In this document: positions 1 through 6,528 of the stretch, in pieces
How positions within the stretch are numbered: position 1 is the first letter of the stretch
Layout of the letters: every line of letters starts with the position of its first letter
Source: Altererythrobacter sp.
GTDB taxonomy: Bacteria > Pseudomonadota > Alphaproteobacteria > Sphingomonadales > Sphingomonadaceae
Assembly (NCBI GenBank): GCA_023299945.1
Contig: JALZVZ010000191.1
Coordinates: 1-15,854 of the forward strand
Direction: 5' to 3'
DNA: 15,854 bases
Notes under the pieces: generated by a model
The model's input: only the letters and a program-made list of their open reading frames with translations
What the model was told of the DNA's origin: nothing
Database searches by the model: none
Program-made: the position numbers and the translations under genes

Positions 1-1
1 A

Positions 2-1099
2 GTGGAAGGCGGACCGATTGGCGTCGTTTTCAAAATGCTCGGCGCGCTGATCCCTGAATATGCCAGCCTCGCGATCCCCTTGGGCCTGTTGCTGGGCATT
101 TTGCTTGCCTTTCGCAAGCTTGCAACCTCTAGCGAATTGGATGTGCTGCGCGCGGTCGGCATGAGCTATAACCGGCTGCTGCGCGTGCCCTATGCGATCA
201 CTCTGGTGCTGGTCGCTGTGAACGTCGCGCTGGTGTTTTATGTCCAGCCGCTCAGCCGCTATTATTACGAACAGATGGAATATGAGCTGCGGTCCGGCGC
301 ATTGGGCGCATCGATTAAGGTTGGCGAGTTCACCACATTGAAAGACCGTATGGCCTTGCGGATCGAAGCCAGCGAGGACGAAGGACGCAAGCTGAAAGGG
401 ATTTTCGCCCGCGTCGCCAACGCCAAGGGCCAAGTGCTGTCAATCTCTGCGCGCGAGGGATCATTCCTCGCCACCAGCGACAGTCCCGACACTATTATCC
501 TGCGCCTTACCGACGGAACCATTGTGCAAGATACAGGCAGCAAGACGCCGCGCGTCCTCAGCTTTAGCCGCCATGATTTGCCAATCGACCTGCCGCGTAT
601 CGATGAATTTCGTGATCGCGGGGATGCCGAACGCGAGTATATTCTGCCTGAATTGCTGAAGATAGGGTGGAGTGATAATACGACCGAGGCCAAGCGCGAT
701 GCCTCTCAGGCCAGTTTCAACTTCAGGCTGGTAGAGGTGGTTATGATGCTGCTTTTACCGCTTCTAGCAGTGGCGCTCGCGATCCCGCCCAAAAGGTCCA
801 CCAGCGCGCTGGGCGTGTTCATATCGATCATTATGGTCGTGGCCTATCACAAGATCAATCAGTCGGCAGAGGACATCGCCGCATTGGGCCGGGTTGATCC
901 GATCCTTGCGCTTTGGGGCCCGTTTTTGGTCTTCGCGGCGCTGATATTATGGATGTATTACCGCGTTGCTTATGTACCCGGCGGCCAAGCGATTGGCGCA
1001 TTGGAGGCGACTTTTGCCAAAATATCCAAGCAGCTTGGCAAATTGTTTCAGAGGCGCAAGCCGCTCATCGATACGCCCGAACCAGTACCGGCTGAGTAG
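2..1099 (+). CDS. lptF: LPS export ABC transporter permease LptF (5' end outside window)
   Basis: Inner-membrane permease that with LptG and the LptB ATPase extracts lipopolysaccharide and pushes it onto the LptC/A/D bridge. About 365 residues are visible. The frame is open to the window edge, and the first transmembrane helix expected before the visible residues is absent, so the true start lies upstream; the GTG at position 2 is probably internal. Visible parts are hydrophobic helices near residues 20-40 and 60-80, a long periplasmic beta-rich stretch (about 95-205), then three C-terminal helices (about 240-320) and a basic cytoplasmic tail. The identity is supported by lptG following 6 bases downstream, the usual lptF-lptG pairing. 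LptF and LptG are homologous to each other, and the order is the main reason to call this one LptF. Confidence 0.88.
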   Translation: MEGGPIGVVFKMLGALIPEYASLAIPLGLLLGILLAFRKLATSSELDVLRAVGMSYNRLLRVPYAITLVLVAVNVALVFYVQPLSRYYYEQMEYELRSGALGASIKVGEFTTLKDRMALRIEASEDEGRKLKGIFARVANAKGQVLSISAREGSFLATSDSPDTIILRLTDGTIVQDTGSKTPRVLSFSRHDLPIDLPRIDEFRDRGDAEREYILPELLKIGWSDNTTEAKRDASQASFNFRLVEVVMMLLLPLLAVALAIPPKRSTSALGVFISIIMVVAYHKINQSAEDIAALGRVDPILALWGPFLVFAALILWMYYRVAYVPGGQAIGALEATFAKISKQLGKLFQRRKPLIDTPEPVPAE

Positions 1100-1105
1100 A
1101 TAGAT

Positions 1106-2203
1106 ATGTCCTTCGACTTTTTCCCTTCCAGCACGCTGACGATGTATCTGGCCAAGATGTTCGTCATCCGCATTTTTGCCGTATTGGTGATGTTGGTACT
1201 GGTACTAATGATGCTCGATTTGCTGTCGACCAGCGGCGAGATTTTGGCGGTTGAGGGCAATGGTCAGGGCGAATTGCTGACCTATGCGGGCCTGCGGATA
1301 CCCCAGCTTATATCGCGCTTTCTGCCTTATTCGGTGCTGCTGGCGACGCTAATCACTTTGGTGACGCTGAACCAAAACTCCGAAGTGGTCGCTATGAAGG
1401 CAGCTGGCCTGTCTGCACACCAAGTGCTGGCACCGCTTTTGCTGACCGCAGCCTTCGTGGCAGTGGCTAGCTTTGGCTTTAACGAGCGCGTTGTGACCCG
1501 CGCGACCGCTACGCTCAAAGTGTGGGAGGCGAGCGAATATGGCTCCATCCCGCCCAGTAGCGAGAGCAAGGCCAATGTTTATTTGTCCGATGGCGAGGAT
1601 ATTATCTCCGCAGCGACCATCACTGGCTCAGGCAAGGACATCGTGATGCAAGATGTCGCTTGGTATAATCGCGGCGCGAGCGGCATGATCCAGCAGCAGG
1701 TTAGTGCTGAAAGGGCCGTTTATGCAGCACCTGGCTGGAGGCTGACCAATGCGACCAGCTTCGATGTCACCAGCGCAGAAACACAGGAAATTGCCAATAT
1801 CACCGTGGGAGAGGCGCTGACGCCGGATAAGATTGACCTGCAAGCGGTTGACCCCGACGCGTTGTCTTTTGCAGAGCTCTATCAATCGATAAAGGCCTAT
1901 GAAGCCGTTGGCCGGCGGACCGCAGAAATGCGCGCGAAATGGTGGCACAAATTGTCTGGTCCTTTGTCTACATTCCTAATGCCATTGCTGGGCGCGGTAG
2001 CTGCCTTTGGCCTTGCGCGTTCGGGCCAATTGCTGGTGCGCGCAATTGTCGGCATGGCGCTGGGCTTTGCCTATTTCGTGGTCGATAATGCAGCACTGGC
2101 GATGGGCAATTTTGGCGGTTATCCGCCGTTTCTGGCCGCATGGGCGCCATTCTTTCTGTTTATCCTAATCGGTGAGACAGTCCTTATTCGAACCGAAGAA
2201 TGA
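1106..2203 (+). CDS. lptG: LPS export ABC transporter permease LptG
   Basis: Partner permease of LptF in the LptB2FG complex that drives lipopolysaccharide transport to the outer membrane. The 365-residue length is normal for the family. The N-terminus carries the usual first helix, with motifs TLTMYLAKMF and VLMMLDLLSTSGE, then helices at about 60-80 and 100-120. A periplasmic domain follows (about 125-270), and three helices occupy the last 90 residues (KWWHKLSGPLSTFLMPLLGA and onward). The ATG is 6 bases after the lptF stop, so the genes are probably co-transcribed. The stop overlaps the next start in an ATGA, which suggests translational coupling to the downstream acetyltransferase. Confidence is high from sequence style and context. 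Confidence 0.92.
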   Translation: MSFDFFPSSTLTMYLAKMFVIRIFAVLVMLVLVLMMLDLLSTSGEILAVEGNGQGELLTYAGLRIPQLISRFLPYSVLLATLITLVTLNQNSEVVAMKAAGLSAHQVLAPLLLTAAFVAVASFGFNERVVTRATATLKVWEASEYGSIPPSSESKANVYLSDGEDIISAATITGSGKDIVMQDVAWYNRGASGMIQQQVSAERAVYAAPGWRLTNATSFDVTSAETQEIANITVGEALTPDKIDLQAVDPDALSFAELYQSIKAYEAVGRRTAEMRAKWWHKLSGPLSTFLMPLLGAVAAFGLARSGQLLVRAIVGMALGFAYFVVDNAALAMGNFGGYPPFLAAWAPFFLFILIGETVLIRTEE

Positions 2204-2727
2204 AACCGCAAAACGATTGGTCCCTTCGCCTGGCCAAGTCAGCAGATGCAGATCAGATGCCCGCAATCGAAAAGGCAGCATCAAGCCTGTTCGCGGACGA
2301 TCCAGACTTAGACAAATTCGATTTTGATGACCTTTGGAAACCAACCGAATTGCGCAAGTTCATTCGGCGCGGGCATTGTTTGGTCGCACACGTGGGCGAG
2401 CATTTTGCTGGATTTTTGGTTTCAGAACCTTTTGGGCGCGAGCTGCATATTTGGGAAATGGACGTACATCCCGATTTCCAGCAGCGCGGTATTGGTGCAG
2501 GACTTATCCGTGCCTGTCAGATCGACGCGCGCAATACCGGTTTTCGCGCACTAACGCTGACAACATTTCATGATTTAGCGTGGAACGGACCGTTTTATGC
2601 CAAGCTGGGCTTCGACGAAGTCACCGCCTTGGATGCGCACCCAAGGCTCGCAAGCGAACTGGCGAATGAGGCTGATGACGGCCTGCCAATAGACCGCCGC
2701 TGTGCGATGATTTACTTTCTCGATTAG
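2200..2727 (+). CDS. GNAT family N-acetyltransferase
   Basis: Predicted acetyl-CoA-dependent N-acetyltransferase of 175 residues, substrate unknown. The acetyl-CoA binding motif A is clear at residues 88-102 (DVHPDFQQRGIGAGL, with the Q-x-x-G-x-G/A signature at 95-101). A later WNGPFYAKLGF segment matches the conserved C-terminal strand and helix of GNAT enzymes. The start ATG overlaps the lptG stop (ATGA), so it probably belongs to the lptFG transcript. No link to lipopolysaccharide can be read from the sequence. Its TAG stop shares bases with the stop of the converging desaturase gene, so there is no room for a terminator between them. The family call is firm; the biological role is open. 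Confidence 0.85.
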   Translation: MKPQNDWSLRLAKSADADQMPAIEKAASSLFADDPDLDKFDFDDLWKPTELRKFIRRGHCLVAHVGEHFAGFLVSEPFGRELHIWEMDVHPDFQQRGIGAGLIRACQIDARNTGFRALTLTTFHDLAWNGPFYAKLGFDEVTALDAHPRLASELANEADDGLPIDRRCAMIYFLD

Positions 2728-3836
2728 CGGGCGGGATCTCGCGCAATCATTGTGCTTTTGGCAATCCTAGCGACGAGCACAAACATGCCTGCATGGTTCG
2801 CCCCTTCATAAGTGGAACCAGCGCCCAATTCGCTGCGCAAACGCCGATGCGCCTCTGGCAGATCATGGTAAGGCATGGAGGGCATCAGATGATGCAGCGC
2901 ATGATAGCGCAGACCAACAGGCGCCCAAACCTCTGCAATCATGCCAGGCGGTGGCACGTTTACACTGTCTAGGAATTGCGCAGTCACCGTCATCGGATCG
3001 CCCTCATTCTCCCACAAATGCGCCACCAAAGTGCGCAATTGGTTGAGCAAGGCGGTCACCGAAACGATCGCCAGCGCGATGAGCAACGGCCGCCAACCGA
3101 TCATTTGCGTGGAGGCAAGCACGGCCCATGCCCAAAGGAAGCCAGCACTTTCCTGCCACAACATCAAAGTCCGCACAGCGCCCGTTGCAGGCTTGCGCCG
3201 GAAATCAGGATTGATCGCCAGCGATGATGCCCGCTGCCACAACAATGTACGCAGAGGCGGGATAATCGCGCTCAATGGCACCAGCACAGCAAAGCGCAAT
3301 ATCAGCGCGATGGGCGCGAGCAATGCAGCGATCACAAACAGCGGTAGGCTCCAAGGTTTCATCAGCGCCAACGGCAAATACTCAGGATCTTCAATCGTGC
3401 CATATTGCGTGCGCTTGTGGTGCAGCGTGTGGACGCCTTCATACATAAAGCTGGGCGTCAAAAGCGGAATACCCACCAGCGCATTCCAGACGAGGCGAAA
3501 GCCGGGAACCGCATCACGGTGCAGATGTGTGAGCTCATGATTAAACATCAGCGCGCGGTACAGCGCGAGCGATGCGATCAAACCACTCAGCAGCGCCAAA
3601 GGCAGGCTATCGGCCAGGACCGCGCCCGCAATACCGCTATAACCAAGACCGGCTGACAACAGCATGTCGGGCCAATAATAGCGCCCCTTTGCGGAGCCTA
3701 GATCGCGGGTCAGCTCACGCACCGCGCGCAGCATCGCCTTGTCATCAGTATCCATAAATTGCGCTCGGTGCGCTGGTCCGCCCTCCCGCAAGCTAGCAGG
3801 CGTAGACGTCAAAGAAGGATCAATAGTACCGGACAT
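2724..3836 (-). CDS. Membrane fatty acid desaturase (type 1)
   Basis: Integral-membrane di-iron desaturase of 370 residues. It carries three histidine clusters: HELTHLH at residues 100-106, HTLHH at 136-140 and HALHH at 312-316, with an extra His at 273 (VAHLWENEGD). Hydrophobic stretches lie around 58-95, 115-130 and 160-195, and again at 230-270, as expected for two hairpins that place the His clusters on the cytoplasmic face. The likely role is introducing a double bond into acyl chains of membrane lipids; a different lipid-like substrate cannot be excluded. I chose the ATG at 3836. A GTG at 3863 would add nine residues. No good ribosome binding site supports either start. The gene converges on the GNAT gene with a four-base stop overlap and is divergent from the gene at 3974. 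Confidence 0.85.
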   Translation of the reverse strand: MSGTIDPSLTSTPASLREGGPAHRAQFMDTDDKAMLRAVRELTRDLGSAKGRYYWPDMLLSAGLGYSGIAGAVLADSLPLALLSGLIASLALYRALMFNHELTHLHRDAVPGFRLVWNALVGIPLLTPSFMYEGVHTLHHKRTQYGTIEDPEYLPLALMKPWSLPLFVIAALLAPIALILRFAVLVPLSAIIPPLRTLLWQRASSLAINPDFRRKPATGAVRTLMLWQESAGFLWAWAVLASTQMIGWRPLLIALAIVSVTALLNQLRTLVAHLWENEGDPMTVTAQFLDSVNVPPPGMIAEVWAPVGLRYHALHHLMPSMPYHDLPEAHRRLRSELGAGSTYEGANHAGMFVLVARIAKSTMIARDPAR

Positions 3837-3973
3837 AGTTTTCAGCTTTACCGCAAAAGGCACAAAAGGCGCAAATGCTCAGTTTTCGTCAATTTCTCAT
3901 CACTGTGATCGCCGCGCGTGCTTGACTTCGTATCTTGACCATCGCCACAGATACGCTTTGGTTTAACCGGAGT
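3837..3973. promoter_or_regulatory. Divergent intergenic region with an 11-bp palindrome
   Basis: This 137-base gap separates two divergent genes and must hold both promoters. It contains a perfect short palindrome ATCAC-T-GTGAT at 3899-3909 and a tandem CAAAAGGC repeat near 3854-3870. TTGAC hexamers occur at 3922 and 3935 on the plus strand and near 3892 on the minus strand, but none has a convincing -10 partner at 16-18 bases. The palindrome could be an operator. This is weak evidence from symmetry alone. Confidence 0.3.
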
Positions 3974-5137
3974 ATGCAATTGTCTAGCGCTGAAGTGGTG
4001 ATTGAAGCGGTATTTGGCAAGCAGGGCCGCGCCGCCTTTGTTGATTGCGGGCGCGCATTTGCCGCGCGCCTGCCCAATAGCGTCCCGCAATTACGCAGCG
4101 AACTAATGGAATTGGTCGATCCGGATAAGAACCCGTTTTTCGGCCATGCCCGCGCGCAGCTTTTCCTTGCAAAAAGCGGCGGCAAAACCGTTGGGCGCAT
4201 ATCTGCGCATATCGACGAATTGGCGCTGACCATGCCGCCTGAGCAGGGCTTTGGCCCTGGCACTGGCAATTTCGGCTATTTCGATGCTGAGAATGCGAGC
4301 GTTGGCGCAGCCTTGTTGGAAGGGGCGGAAAATTGGCTGCGCGAGCAAGGCATGAGCCGCTCTTTGGGCCCAATATCCCTTTCCATCTGGGAGGAACCTG
4401 GTCTGCTTGTACGCGGGCAAGATCATGCGCCTATGATCATGATGGGCCACCATCCTGCATCCTATCGCGGGTGGATTGAGAGTGCAGGATATACGCCTGC
4501 CAAAACGCTCTTCACCTATGATGTGCCAATCGACAGACCGTTCCCCAAGCTGGTGCAACGGATAGCCAAATCCGGCCAAAAAAATGAGCGTGTGACCGTG
4601 CGCCGCGTCGACAAATCGCGCTGGGACGAGGAGGCGGCCTCGGTTCTGGCGATCCTCAACGACGCGTGGTCTGACAATTGGGGTTTTGTCCCGCTAACTC
4701 CTGAAGAGATTGCATATACGGGTAAAAAGCTGAAACCGATCATTTTTGAACCGATCAATATGATTGCAGAACTGGATGGTGAGCCGGTCGCCTTCATGCT
4801 CACCTTCCCAGACATTAATCACGTGCTGCAGAAGATCGATGGAAAGCTCTTTCCCTTTGGTTGGTTCCATTTGCTGCGCTGGCTGCGCAAGCCCAGCCGA
4901 TCAGGCATGCGTGTGCCTTTGATGGGCGTAAAGAAAGAACTGCACAATTCCCGGCTCGCCAGCCAGCTGGCTTTTATGATGATCAGCGATATTCGCGAAG
5001 CGTCGGTTGCAGAGTTTGATTCAAAACGCGGTGAGCTCGGCTGGATCCTCGATGACAATAAGGGGATGGTCGCGATTGCCAATACGATCGAAAGCACATG
5101 CAACCGCGAATATGTGATCTTTGAAAAAGCCCTTTAG
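3974..5137 (+). CDS. Conserved protein of unknown function, possible GNAT-fold acetyltransferase
   Basis: A 387-residue soluble protein of a type common in Alphaproteobacteria, where I recall relatives being called N-acetyltransferase or, less plausibly, dATP pyrophosphohydrolase. I see no Nudix box, which argues against the second name. The N-terminal half has a pattern (FLAKSGGKTVGRISAH, then GNFGYFDAENASVGAALLEG) that looks like GNAT strands, and the C-terminal half has IAELDGEPVAFMLTFPD, which looks like a second such strand pair. A duplicated GNAT-like fold is therefore a reasonable guess, not a demonstration. No signal peptide or membrane segment is seen. The start is uncertain: the ATG at 3974 is preferred, but a TTG at 3935 is in frame and GGAG lies too close to the ATG to serve as a normal ribosome binding site. 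The gene is followed by a terminator-like hairpin and stands alone. Confidence 0.6.
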   Translation: MQLSSAEVVIEAVFGKQGRAAFVDCGRAFAARLPNSVPQLRSELMELVDPDKNPFFGHARAQLFLAKSGGKTVGRISAHIDELALTMPPEQGFGPGTGNFGYFDAENASVGAALLEGAENWLREQGMSRSLGPISLSIWEEPGLLVRGQDHAPMIMMGHHPASYRGWIESAGYTPAKTLFTYDVPIDRPFPKLVQRIAKSGQKNERVTVRRVDKSRWDEEAASVLAILNDAWSDNWGFVPLTPEEIAYTGKKLKPIIFEPINMIAELDGEPVAFMLTFPDINHVLQKIDGKLFPFGWFHLLRWLRKPSRSGMRVPLMGVKKELHNSRLASQLAFMMISDIREASVAEFDSKRGELGWILDDNKGMVAIANTIESTCNREYVIFEKAL

Positions 5138-5172
5138 CCGCGAAACCCTCCATATCTTTTGATCTCGCGCAG

Positions 5173-5256
5173 AAAAAGGCCCCTGCTCATCAGAGCAAGG
5201 GCCTTAAAATCGTGTCACCAGCCGCTTGGACGGAAGGGGGGCTCGGCGGTGACATT
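5173..5256 (-). ncRNA. Candidate stress-response small RNA, GsrN-like in design
   Basis: Read on the minus strand, this stretch has the layout of a small RNA of about 80-85 bases. A 5' hairpin (5254 to 5213) has an 11-pair stem, UGUCACC-GCCG with CGGC-GGUGACA and one bulged U. Its 19-base loop contains CCCCCCUUCC, which could pair with purine-rich ribosome binding sites. A second hairpin (5205 to 5176) follows after seven bases, with a 13-pair stem, a UGAU loop and then a run of five U. Strand choice is supported twice: the U run lies on the minus side, and the only imperfect pair is a G.U wobble on the minus strand but an A.C mismatch on the plus strand. An EcfG-like promoter lies just upstream. 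The alphaproteobacterial small RNA GsrN has a C-rich 5' loop and an EcfG-family promoter. The resemblance is in design; homology is not shown. Confidence 0.55.
5176..5205 (-). terminator. Strong intrinsic terminator, minus-strand orientation
   Basis: Inverted repeat AAGGCCC-x-TGCTC with a four-base loop and GAGCA-x-GGGCCTT. On the minus strand the stem runs straight into TTTTT (5177 to 5173). On the plus strand the stem is followed by TTAAAAT, a poor U tract, so any termination of the gene ending at 5137 would be weaker. No protein gene on the minus strand ends here, which is why I link it to the candidate small RNA. Confidence 0.75.
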
Positions 5257-5260
5257 AAAA

Positions 5261-5285
5261 AATGCAGAAACCGGCAATCGGTTCC
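5261..5285 (-). promoter_or_regulatory. EcfG-like promoter for the candidate small RNA
   Basis: On the minus strand a GGAAC box (5285 to 5281, preceded by G) is followed after exactly 16 bases by CATT (5264 to 5261). The EcfG-family consensus is GGAAC, 16-17 bases, CGTT, so the -10 box has one mismatch. The spacing equals that of the nepR promoter in this window. A start around 5256-5254 would place the RNA 5' end at the base of the C-rich hairpin. Confidence 0.45.
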
Positions 5286-5493
5286 CAAAATTCTGACAAA
5301 AATGCAGCAACCTTGTGAAATTCACAAAATGCTTAGATTTTCATAAATTATTACTTTAATTATTTTGTTCACGGGAGCAATTTTTAAGACTAGTATAGTA
5401 ATTCGTTTAAAAAATGAACTTTTACTGATTGGAACAACATCAATTACTTTTATAATACATATTTTTTCATAAATTTTGGGGTAAGTTCGTCAG
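5286..5493. other. AT-rich spacer with a 15-bp palindrome upstream of phyR
   Basis: About 200 bases with no gene and far higher AT content than the rest of the window. It contains a perfect palindrome TTGTGAA-A-TTCACAA at 5313-5327, which looks like a binding site for a dimeric regulator. Its distance from the phyR start (about 165 bases) and from the small RNA promoter (about 28 bases upstream of the GGAAC box) would allow it to act on either. No protein-coding sequence with plausible codon use is seen here. Confidence 0.5.
5429..5456 (+). promoter_or_regulatory. Possible housekeeping promoter of phyR
   Basis: TATAAT at 5451-5456 matches the -10 consensus exactly, with TTGGAA at 5429-5434 as a four-of-six -35 box and a 16-base spacer. 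The phyR ATG is 37 bases further on. GGAAC also occurs at 5431-5435, but no CGTT follows at the right distance, so I do not call an EcfG promoter here. The high AT content raises the chance of a spurious -10. Confidence 0.4.
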
Positions 5494-5985
5494 ATGTCGT
5501 TAAGTAACCGTGTTGCAGCGAATTTGCCGTATTTGCGTCGTTATGCGCGCGCACTCACCGGATCGCAGGAAAGCGGCGACACTTTTGTCTGCGCAACATT
5601 GCAGGCTTCCTTAGATAATCCGTCCTTTAAAAACATGCTCGAAGATGGCCGTACGGGCCTCTACCGTGCTTTCACCATTGTCTGGGCACAAACTCACAAG
5701 GATACAGGCGCATCCGGCCCAGACAATGAAACACATGCAACCGCCCACGAAGCGGCGGCGCGAAGACGGCTGAGCGCGATTACGCCGCTGAATCGGCAGG
5801 CATTATTGCTGATGATATTAGAAGAATTTAGCACTGATCAAGCCGCGGAGATCTTGGGGCTACGCAGTGATGAAATCGGCGATCTGGTGCAGGATGCGAT
5901 CGGCGAAATTGATCATGAGTCTGCGACAAATGTTCTGATAATCGAGGATGAACCGCTGCCATATCAAAGACTGGGACCAAAATAA
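5494..5985 (+). pseudogene. phyR: Truncated phyR: sigma-like domain without receiver
   Basis: PhyR is the anti-anti-sigma factor of the alphaproteobacterial general stress response, normally about 260 residues: an EcfG-like domain followed by a receiver domain. Residues 1-140 here give a complete sigma-like domain, with LPYLRRYARALTGS at 11-24 and the region 4-like EEFSTDQAAEILGLRSDEIG at 110-129. The receiver opens normally (TNVLIIEDEPL, 145-155, with the acidic cluster E151-D152-E153) and then stops matching. Eight unrelated residues follow before TAA. The phospho-acceptor Asp and the rest of the receiver are absent, and no other frame downstream restores them. The bases after about 5958 read as antisense of a CHASE domain. 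The retained domain is undamaged and could still bind NepR, so this may be an active fragment and not a dead gene. A sequencing frameshift does not explain it, because the downstream DNA is something else. Confidence 0.85.
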
Positions 5986-6386
5986 GAAAGCCCAAGCCTT
6001 TGCTTTTGGGGCGGTTCGCCGGCTGCAATTTACCCGACGCACTGGGCTTGCCGGTCGTCGCAGCGATATCGATAGCCTCGCGTCGAATGGCTTCTGAATA
6101 GAGGTCAAAACCCAGACTACGCTGATTGCCCTCGCCCGGAAGTTCTAGAAAAACAACAGGCACTTTTATAGCGCCGGGTTTTTCCTGTCTAATGACCTTG
6201 GCCCAGCCAACGCCTTGTGAACCGGCAGAATCATCAGCGGGAGGCAGAGCCTCTACAAAGCTAGCAAAGACTGCTTCATCGACCTCGTCCACCAGTGAAA
6301 ATAGCGTTGCACCGGCACCCAAAAAGGCCAAATGATTGCTAACCCGCCTCTCGCGTCGCCAGATCGGCCGTCTTTTGGGTCATTTT
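5962..6386 (-). pseudogene. CHASE-domain fragment of a sensor histidine kinase
   Basis: On the minus strand a frame from about 6358 to 5964 encodes much of an extracellular CHASE sensor domain. Seen in order are RRVSNHLAFLGAG, FASFVEALPPAD, GSQGVGWAKV, PVVFLELPGEGNQRSLGFDL and TGKPSASGKL, ending in GLGFLILVPVFD. The GN..LGFDL block and the closing GFL..VPV are typical of CHASE. Both ends are missing. No start codon plus first membrane helix precedes it (the frame hits a stop at 6382-6380), and after VFD the frame runs into antisense phyR, so the second membrane helix, dimerisation and ATPase domains are gone. Short ATG-led frames at 6393 and 6383 may be remains of the original N-terminus in shifted frames. 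Such CHASE proteins are often HWE/HisKA_2 kinases, the class that acts on PhyR. The fold call is by pattern, the kinase identity by inference. Confidence 0.65.
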
Positions 6387-6418
6387 GAGTCATCAAATCC
6401 TAACTAGCACTTCAATTG

Positions 6419-6443
6419 GGAACCAATCAGATTTATTGTCGTT
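6419..6443 (+). promoter_or_regulatory. EcfG (general stress sigma) promoter of nepR-ecfG
   Basis: GGAAC at 6419-6423, preceded by G, then exactly 16 bases, then CGTT at 6440-6443. This matches the known EcfG-family consensus at every conserved base. It lies about 85 bases before the nepR ATG, so ecfG is expected to activate its own operon, as is known in other Alphaproteobacteria. Confidence 0.85.
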
Positions 6444-6507
6444 TTTAGGTAGTTGAAAAAGTATAGGTGTTCCCGCCAAGCTGCGGCACTAAGTATAATA
6501 CACCAAT

Positions 6508-6524
6508 TAGGAAAGAACCTCCTA
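6508..6524 (+). promoter_or_regulatory. Small hairpin in the nepR leader that may cover the ribosome binding site
   Basis: TAGGA (6508-6512) and TCCTA (6520-6524) can pair around a seven-base loop, immediately before the nepR ATG at 6529. The only AGGA in the leader is inside the stem. Five pairs is a weak structure and the AGGA lies rather far from the start, so a regulatory role is only a possibility. Confidence 0.25.
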
Positions 6525-6528
6525 GAGC

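Noticed and set aside
2941..3656. Several long plus-strand frames across 2941-3656
   Set aside because: They are shadows of the minus-strand desaturase, which has clear histidine boxes and membrane segments.
5431..5460. EcfG promoter for phyR based on GGAAC at 5431
   Set aside because: No CGTT at the required distance; the overlapping TTGGAA/TATAAT pair fits better.
5494..5985. Single-base sequencing error as the cause of the phyR truncation
   Set aside because: None of the three forward frames after 5958 shows receiver sequence; the DNA instead encodes a CHASE domain on the other strand.
5828..6331. A 167-codon minus-strand frame as a full, functional gene
   Set aside because: Its first two thirds are a CHASE fragment lacking a start with membrane helix, and its last third is simply antisense of phyR. 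It is described as a remnant.
6453..6474. Divergent EcfG promoter on the minus strand (GGGAAC at 6474-6469)
   Set aside because: No CGTT-like box at 16 or 17 bases; the positions read CTAC or TACC.
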